Source: Bacteroidales bacterium UBA1215 (lineage in GTDB: Bacteria > Bacteroidota > Bacteroidia > Bacteroidales > WCHB1-69). From it: DNA of 11,186 bases. The notes under the pieces are model-generated. The model was not told where the DNA came from. It saw only the letters and a list, made by a program, of their open reading frames with translations, and did not search any database. Of the stretch, positions 7,445 to 11,186 are shown piece by piece. The position numbers and the translations under genes were made by a program. The DNA is taken from the NCBI GenBank assembly GCA_002309475.1, contig DBXJ01000015.1:1-11186 (forward strand). The letters run 5' to 3'. How positions within the stretch are numbered: position 1 is the first letter of the stretch; each line of letters opens with the position of its first letter.

Positions 7445-8068
7445 ATGAAAGTACTTTTAATCAATGGTTCACCAAGAAAAGACGGCAATACCTTTGTCGC
7501 TCTCTCAGAAATTGCCAATACATTAGAAAAAGAACATATTGCGACGGAATTTTTCCAACTCGGTTCACAGCCAGTTCGTCCGTGTATCGCATGTCAACAA
7601 TGTGTTGATAAAAATCGCTGCATTTTTAATGACGATATCGTCAATCGTCTTATTGAAAAAGCAGAAATTGCCGATGGTTTTGTATTCGGTACCCCCACCT
7701 ACTATGGTCAACCTGTCGGCACCTTGCAAAGTACCATCCAACGAGCCTTGTTTGCTGCTACACCATTATTTGCCTACAAACCTGTTGCTTCCATAGTTAT
7801 CTGCCGCCGTGGTGGTGCCACTGCCGCCTTTCAAACTATGAACATGCCATTTGAAATGTGCAATATGCCTATTGTAACCTCACAATATTGGAATATAGCA
7901 TATGGACAAACCAAAGGACAAGCAGCATTGGATGCAGAAGGTATGCAGACCATGCGTACCATGGCACGCAATATGGCATGGATACTCCGCCATCTCGCCC
8001 AAGAACCTCATCCTGACAACCAACAAGAATCAAGAGTTTGGACTAATTTTATCCGTTCAGAAAAATAA
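7445..8068 (+). CDS. NADPH-dependent FMN reductase-like iron-sulfur flavoprotein
   Basis: Predicted cytoplasmic flavodoxin-fold redox protein of 207 residues. The N-terminus (MKVLLINGSPRKDGNT) is the phosphate-binding start of the NADPH-dependent FMN reductase family: beta strand, then GSPRxxGNT. Residues 79-100 hold FVFGTPTYYGQPVGTLQ, the second FMN-contacting loop of the fold (G[ST]P.Y.G...G.L). Cysteines 47, 50, 53 and 59 form a compact CX2CX2CX5C cluster, the arrangement known from archaeal-type iron-sulfur flavoproteins (Isf), where it binds a [4Fe-4S] cluster; binding here is an inference. The natural electron donor or substrate cannot be read from the sequence. The start has no Shine-Dalgarno sequence, as is usual for this phylum. 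The stop is 37 bases before the YdeI-like gene, with no terminator between, so they may form an operon. Confidence 0.88.
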   Translation: MKVLLINGSPRKDGNTFVALSEIANTLEKEHIATEFFQLGSQPVRPCIACQQCVDKNRCIFNDDIVNRLIEKAEIADGFVFGTPTYYGQPVGTLQSTIQRALFAATPLFAYKPVASIVICRRGGATAAFQTMNMPFEMCNMPIVTSQYWNIAYGQTKGQAALDAEGMQTMRTMARNMAWILRHLAQEPHPDNQQESRVWTNFIRSEK

Positions 8069-8105
8069 AGCAAAATTTTTCTGCATAAAACATAGTTAAC
8101 TCTAT

Positions 8106-8666
8106 ATGATGACACCGAACTTTCTACCCATCACCACTCGCAGTCAATGGAGACAATGGCTCACTGACAATCATGCTACAGCACAAGAAGCATGGATTCA
8201 TGTTTCTCGCGGACAACAAGCCAAAGAAGGCAAACTATGGTATTTTGATGCCATTGAGGAAGCCCTATGCTTCGGATGGATAGACGCCATACAAAAAAAG
8301 ATAGACGGAACAAGCTATCAGCGGTGGTGTCCTCGGAGAAAAAACAGCCATTGGTCTGTACTCAATCGTGCCCGTTGCGAAAGATTGGAACACATAGGAT
8401 TGATGACCGATGCAGGAAGAAAAGCCTTGCAAAATGCCAAACCATTTGAAATAGAACCCGATATTTTGGCAATTCTACAACAAGATCAACTTATATGGAA
8501 GCATTTCAACTCCTTGCCAAAACTATATCGCGAAGTTCGTATTGATGGCATTCAATCCCTTAGACACTTGACCGGCAATGCCGACAAACAACTTTCTCGT
8601 TTCTTAGAGTCACTTAAAGAACCTTTTCTCTATGGACAATGGAACGACGGAGGAAAATTGTTGTAA
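8106..8666 (+). CDS. YdeI/OmpD-associated family protein
   Basis: A 186-residue predicted soluble protein. Hallmarks of the YdeI/OmpD-associated family are present: WRQWLTDNHATAQEAWIHV (15-33), the diagnostic EEALCFGWID (51-60), CPRRKNSHWS (75-84), and LMTDAGRKAL (99-108). The C-terminal part (about 125-186) resembles the usual ending of the family (LPKLYREVRIDGIQSL). Relatives have been linked to bacteriocin or antimicrobial-peptide tolerance, but the biochemical role is not established, so no function is assigned. Two adjacent in-frame ATGs at 8106 and 8109 leave the start uncertain by one codon. It probably shares a transcript with the flavoprotein gene 37 bases upstream. No hairpin terminator is obvious in the 86 bases before the next gene. 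Confidence 0.85.
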   Translation: MMTPNFLPITTRSQWRQWLTDNHATAQEAWIHVSRGQQAKEGKLWYFDAIEEALCFGWIDAIQKKIDGTSYQRWCPRRKNSHWSVLNRARCERLEHIGLMTDAGRKALQNAKPFEIEPDILAILQQDQLIWKHFNSLPKLYREVRIDGIQSLRHLTGNADKQLSRFLESLKEPFLYGQWNDGGKLL

Positions 8667-8740
8667 ACATGTACATAAAAAAATGAATAAAACCGATTCT
8701 TACAATAATAATTGATTCTATGAGAAATAATAATTTATTA

Positions 8741-8748
8741 TATCTTTG
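8741..8748 (+). promoter_or_regulatory. Bacteroidota-type -7 box just before the beta-barrel gene
   Basis: TATCTTTG matches TAnnTTTG exactly and ends only 4 bases before the ATG at 8753. If used, transcription would begin at or near the start codon, giving a leaderless or nearly leaderless mRNA. This supports 8753 over the in-frame ATG at 8720, which would lie upstream of the promoter. No good -33 element is seen at normal spacing. Confidence 0.5.
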
Positions 8749-8752
8749 TCGC

Positions 8753-9382
8753 ATGAAAACACTTAAATCTATTTTATGGTTGATATGTATGCTCTCCATA
8801 TTGTCCGCTTCTGCACAAGAAACGACAAAGACTCGTGTATTTCGTGGATTTTCAGGAGGGATGCTATTGCATACCGGCTATATCTGGGGAGAACAAACTG
8901 CCTCGCCCTACCAAATTTCAGGCGTGCCACTTGGCATTGGAGGTTCCATAAGAATTCATCTATGGAATCATTTTCGAATAGGAGGAGAAGGATATGTAAC
9001 AACACTTCATTCCAATATCTCTTCCGAAAAAGAACATTTGCAGAAAGGTTCCTATGTGCGTTTTGGATGCGGTGGCATATTAGCCGACTATATCCAACAA
9101 TGGGATAAAATATGGCTGTATGTCGGAGGCACTATCGGAGGCGGTGCTAAACGCAGCCTGTTTATTGAACAAGGCAACCAAAACGACTGGGAAGCAGAAA
9201 TGACCACTTATTTCAATAAAACTCCCTACTTTTACTTTGCTCCATATATCGGTGCTGACTTTTGTATAACAGAAAAAGTGCACCTTAGCATCAAATTGGA
9301 CTATTCACTACTACTGCATCAAAAAACACTTGTCAATCCAACAGGATTGAGACTTTACCTTGGATTTATGTTTTGCCACTAA
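8753..9382 (+). CDS. Small outer-membrane beta-barrel protein
   Basis: A 209-residue protein with a clear signal peptide (MKTLKSILWLICMLSILSASAQ, cleavage probably after SAQ, so export by Sec). The mature part alternates polar and hydrophobic residues and is rich in Gly and aromatics (GYIWGEQ, IGGSIRIHLWNHFRIGGEGYV, IWLYVGGTIGGGAKRS, FYFAPYIGADF, HLSIKLDYSLLL, LRLYLGFMF), a pattern typical of 8-stranded outer-membrane barrels of the Bacteroidota porin-like families. It ends in YLGFMFCH, close to the aromatic terminus expected of barrel proteins. No specific ligand can be inferred. An ATG at 8720 would extend it by 11 residues, but the signal peptide and the -7 box at 8741 favour 8753. It stands alone: a possible own promoter, then a non-coding stretch after it. 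Confidence 0.82.
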   Translation: MKTLKSILWLICMLSILSASAQETTKTRVFRGFSGGMLLHTGYIWGEQTASPYQISGVPLGIGGSIRIHLWNHFRIGGEGYVTTLHSNISSEKEHLQKGSYVRFGCGGILADYIQQWDKIWLYVGGTIGGGAKRSLFIEQGNQNDWEAEMTTYFNKTPYFYFAPYIGADFCITEKVHLSIKLDYSLLLHQKTLVNPTGLRLYLGFMFCH

Positions 9383-9398
9383 GCCAATACGGTCCAAA

Positions 9399-9581
9399 TG
9401 GTTAGCCGCAGAACTGCGAGCAACTGCATCAATAAGAATTTGATTCAATAAACAAAACTACTATTTCTACCACTACCTCGCCGTACAATAAATTGCCGAC
9501 CACCTCGGTTTTAAAAATCAAAGTCACTTCGGCACCTTCTTTCGTAGATTTGCAGGCATGAGCCCGCGAGTGTACAGATAA
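9399..9581 (+). pseudogene. Decayed 3' end of an AraC-family transcriptional regulator
   Basis: This is a remnant, not an intact gene. One frame translates to WLAAELRATASIRI, a TGA stop (9441-9443), FNKQNYYFYHYLAVQ, a TAA stop (9489-9491), then IADHLGFKNQSHFGTFFRRF followed by AGMSPRVYR and the natural TAA (9579-9581). The last part is the second helix-turn-helix of AraC/XylS regulators ('VQQIADxLGFxNxSxFxxFFRRxxGMSPxxYR'). The stop before IAD stands exactly where relatives have Gln, so CAA to TAA is likely. The N-terminal ligand-binding domain and most of the first helix-turn-helix are gone. The part from 9480 is certain in family; the part before about 9444 is weaker. The stretch is richer in G+C than its surroundings. 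It occupies most of the 305-base gap between the barrel gene and the ZIP gene; the remainder holds the ZIP promoter region. Confidence 0.72.
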
Positions 9582-9619
9582 AAAAAATTAAAGACAGGAA
9601 AACATATTTAAAATTTGGC

Positions 9620-9627
9620 TAATTTTG
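9620..9627 (+). promoter_or_regulatory. Possible -7 box for the ZIP transporter
   Basis: TAATTTTG matches TAnnTTTG, 61 bases before the ATG. No good -33 box is seen. An alternative pairs TTTG at 9614-9617 with TAATTTG at 9637-9643 at 19-base spacing, a good distance but a one-base-short -7 box. Confidence 0.4.
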
Positions 9628-9644
9628 TAAACCGAATAATTTGT

Positions 9645-9664
9645 CTGATAGCAATATCTATCAG
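9645..9664. repeat. 7-bp inverted repeat in the ZIP gene leader
   Basis: CTGATAG (9645-9651) and CTATCAG (9658-9664) are perfect inverted arms around a 6-base CAATAT spacer, 24 bases before the ZIP start codon. It could be an operator for a metal-responsive repressor or a small leader hairpin. Confidence 0.45.
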
Positions 9665-9687
9665 TCTGTAAATTTGATTAATAAAAA

Positions 9688-10470
9688 ATGACGACAAGTC
9701 TTATTATAGGTTTGATAATTCCCTTACTAGGCACAATGCTTGGTTCTTCGTTCGTATTTTTTATGAAGGGCGATATACCGAAGCGTTTGCAAAAGGCATT
9801 GCTGGGTTTTGCATCAGGTGTAATGGTTGCAGCATCTGTCTGGTCATTGCTCATACCTGCAATGGACTTGAGCAGTCTTAACGGCAAATGGGCAGTAATG
9901 CCGGCTACCGTCGGATTTCTATCGGGTATGGGTTTCCTACTACTTATTGATGAATTGACTCCACACCTACATTTTAGTTCCAACAAGCCGGAAGGACTTC
10001 GTTCTCACTTGTCAAAAACTGCTATGTTGGCACTTGCCGTCACCATTCACAACTTGCCGGAAGGTATGGCTGTGGGCGTAGTATTTGCAGGTGCGGAAAA
10101 TGACATTTCGCATATTTCAACTGCCAGTGCCATAGCCATTTCATTAGGAATTGCTTTACAAAATATCCCCGAAGGAGCCATTATCTCCATGCCGATACGG
10201 GCAGTCGGCAATAGCCGCTGGAAATCGTTTTTAATAGGCTCACTAAGCGGTGTTGTAGAACCCATTGGAGCTATCGCAGTACTATTGCTGGCCTCTTTGC
10301 TGACGCCTATGCTTCCCTATATGTTAAGTTTTGCCGCCGGAGCCATGCTCTATGTTGTGGTGGAAGAATTAATCCCTGAAGCCTCCGAAGGTCAACATAG
10401 CAATCTTAGCACCATAGGTTTTGCAATCGGCTTTGTACTAATGATGATACTTGACGTAGTGTTAGGATAA
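9688..10470 (+). CDS. ZIP-family divalent metal transporter
   Basis: A 260-residue inner-membrane protein of the ZIP (ZRT/IRT-like) family, which imports zinc and often iron or manganese into the cytoplasm. It has about 8 membrane segments. The diagnostic metal-site motifs are present: HNLPEGMAVG (121-130) in segment 4 and QNIPEGAIISMP (158-169) in segment 5, where the second motif has Gln instead of the first motif's His. VVEELIPE (224-231) supplies further acidic residues. The His-containing TPHLHFSSNKPEG loop (91-103) lies between segments 3 and 4, where other ZIPs have a His-rich loop. Length matches ZupT-like bacterial proteins. The metal specificity cannot be read from sequence. The start is the ATG at 9688 after AATAAAAA, with no Shine-Dalgarno sequence. 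It stands alone, after the AraC remnant and before an AT-rich gap. Confidence 0.93.
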   Translation: MTTSLIIGLIIPLLGTMLGSSFVFFMKGDIPKRLQKALLGFASGVMVAASVWSLLIPAMDLSSLNGKWAVMPATVGFLSGMGFLLLIDELTPHLHFSSNKPEGLRSHLSKTAMLALAVTIHNLPEGMAVGVVFAGAENDISHISTASAIAISLGIALQNIPEGAIISMPIRAVGNSRWKSFLIGSLSGVVEPIGAIAVLLLASLLTPMLPYMLSFAAGAMLYVVVEELIPEASEGQHSNLSTIGFAIGFVLMMILDVVLG

Positions 10471-10507
10471 CACTCGTATATAATGAATTTTTGACATTAA
10501 TATTTAT

Positions 10508-10531
10508 GATGAAAATGCTTTTATTTTCATC
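10508..10531. terminator. Weak AT-rich hairpin after the ZIP gene
   Basis: GATGAAAAT (10508-10516) pairs with ATTTTCATC (10523-10531) around a GCTTTT loop, 37 bases after the ZIP stop. The stem is perfect but AT-rich and only followed by CTTTCC, so it is a poor intrinsic terminator. It is the only candidate seen in this position. Confidence 0.35.
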
Positions 10532-10773
10532 CTTTCCAATACTCATCCTTTAAAGAATAGATATTTCTGCAAAAATATAGAAAACAACTAATACCTGATC
10601 AGATAACATTTTTGCATAGTTTGGGGTTTGTTATGCCATTTCATACTTTATAATATAAATTCTGATAATCAGGTAATTATATTAATATTGTATTATTTTT
10701 AGCATTTTTTTAAGTTTTTTACATCCCCTAAAATAACTATTTTTAATAGTAAAAATACCTATAAATTGCTATA
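10532..10773. other. AT-rich non-coding gap with nested inverted repeats
   Basis: Most of the 351 bases between the ZIP gene and the methyltransferase gene. No convincing gene is seen on either strand. Visible structure: TACCTGAT (10592-10599) inverted as ATCAGGTA (10668-10675); inside it ATAACA (10603-10608) inverted as TGTTAT (10629-10634); the palindrome CTGATCAG (10595-10602) and the near-palindrome CTGATAATCAG (10662-10672). The rest is runs of A and T. Their role is unknown. Confidence 0.5.
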
Positions 10774-10802
10774 TTGATATACAAATGATATGCATACTTT
10801 TG
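10774..10802 (+). promoter_or_regulatory. Promoter of the methyltransferase gene
   Basis: TTG (10774-10776) lies 18 bases before TACTTTTG (10795-10802), an exact Bacteroidota -7 consensus. The predicted transcript start is near 10808, giving a leader of about 14 bases before the ATG at 10822. One of the best-formed promoters in the window. Confidence 0.65.
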
Positions 10803-10821
10803 CAAGATGATTTGAAAAGAT

Positions 10822-11186
10822 ATGAAAACCGAAGAACAATACAAAACCCTTTCCATAAACGAGTTTACTCGTGCTGCCGACCATTACGAGAGTAAAAATG
10901 CCGGAGTTTATAATCTCTGTAAAAAAGACTATCCGGATATTCTTGAAGAAATAAAAAAAGAACCTTTCCAACATCTGCTTGATGCCGGATGCGGTACCGC
11001 CCCAATACTATCGTTATTGACAATTGAGTATCCTGACAAAAAATTCACAGGCATTGACATTACTCCGAAAATGATAGCTGTTGCTAAAGCAAAAAAACTT
11101 CCTAACGCAACTTTTGTTTGCGGTGATTGTGAAAATTTGCCCTTTGCCGATGAATCGTTTGATGTTATCATTTGCTCACAAAGTTT
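10822..11186 (+). CDS. Class I SAM-dependent methyltransferase, N-terminal part (cut by window edge)
   Basis: The first 121 codons of a class I (Rossmann-fold) methyltransferase; the rest is beyond the right edge. Motif I, the SAM-binding glycine loop, is LLDAGCGTAP (52-61); the acidic end of strand 2 is FTGIDITPKMI (75-85), and GDCENLPFADESFDVI (101-116) is the adenine-contacting loop and motif II of the Methyltransf_11 type. The N-terminus (MKTEEQYKTLSINEFTRAADHYESK) is the usual lead-in of this group, acting on small molecules, lipids or quinones; the substrate cannot be told. Motif I ends GTAP rather than GTGP, a mild difference. The ATG at 10822 follows GAAAAGAT, a weak ribosome-binding candidate. 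It has its own promoter and is not obviously linked to the ZIP gene. Confidence 0.88.
   Translation, partial: MKTEEQYKTLSINEFTRAADHYESKNAGVYNLCKKDYPDILEEIKKEPFQHLLDAGCGTAPILSLLTIEYPDKKFTGIDITPKMIAVAKAKKLPNATFVCGDCENLPFADESFDVIICSQS

Noticed and set aside
8720..8752. Longer start for the barrel protein
   Set aside because: It would place 11 extra residues, with an internal Cys and Arg, before a complete signal peptide, and it lies upstream of the likely -7 box.
9645..9664. CRP/FNR-type operator before the ZIP gene
   Set aside because: The half-sites resemble TTGAT/ATCAA loosely but the spacer does not fit the 4-base spacing of that family.
10759..11171. Minus-strand frames opposite the methyltransferase start
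   Set aside because: They overlap a well-formed promoter and the conserved methyltransferase motifs on the plus strand, which explain the region.
1..11186. CRISPR arrays, tRNA or rRNA genes, insertion sequences, phage genes
   Set aside because: No regularly spaced repeats, no cloverleaf or rRNA-like segments, and no transposase or phage motifs were seen on either strand.

Overview
The window is a stretch of chromosome from a member of the Bacteroidota, most likely a Bacteroidales species. This rests on several things read directly: AT-rich DNA, start codons mostly without a Shine-Dalgarno sequence, repeated promoter -7 boxes of the form TAnnTTTG, a lysyl-tRNA synthetase with the C-terminal extension usual in this phylum, and a phosphoglycerate kinase with Bacteroidota-type sequence signatures. 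The species cannot be named from the sequence alone.

Layout. The left edge holds the first 50 codons of ispG (isoprenoid synthesis) on the minus strand, divergent from a plus-strand cluster lysS - dnaB - pgk (410-4824) whose genes are 3 and 11 bases apart and probably form one operon. This cluster ends at a near-ideal 13-bp hairpin (4841-4869) that can stop transcription from both sides. Facing it on the minus strand is a two-gene unit (7217-4894): an unrecognised lipoprotein and an unrecognised multi-pass membrane protein, overlapping by 13 bases, with a TTG start for the second gene. Divergent from that unit, a plus-strand pair encodes a flavoprotein with a CX2CX2CX5C cysteine cluster and a YdeI/OmpD-associated family protein. 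A small outer-membrane beta-barrel protein follows.

The right part looks more accessory. After the barrel gene lies a decayed 3' end of an AraC-family regulator with in-frame stops, then a ZIP-family metal transporter, an AT-rich 350-base gap with several inverted repeats, and the start of a class I SAM-dependent methyltransferase that runs off the right edge.

Working together: ispG, lysS, dnaB and pgk are core housekeeping genes (isoprenoids, translation, replication, glycolysis). The lipoprotein/membrane-protein pair is the best candidate for an undescribed envelope function, but its sequence gives no clear biochemical role. I found no CRISPR array, insertion sequence, tRNA, rRNA or recognisable defence system.
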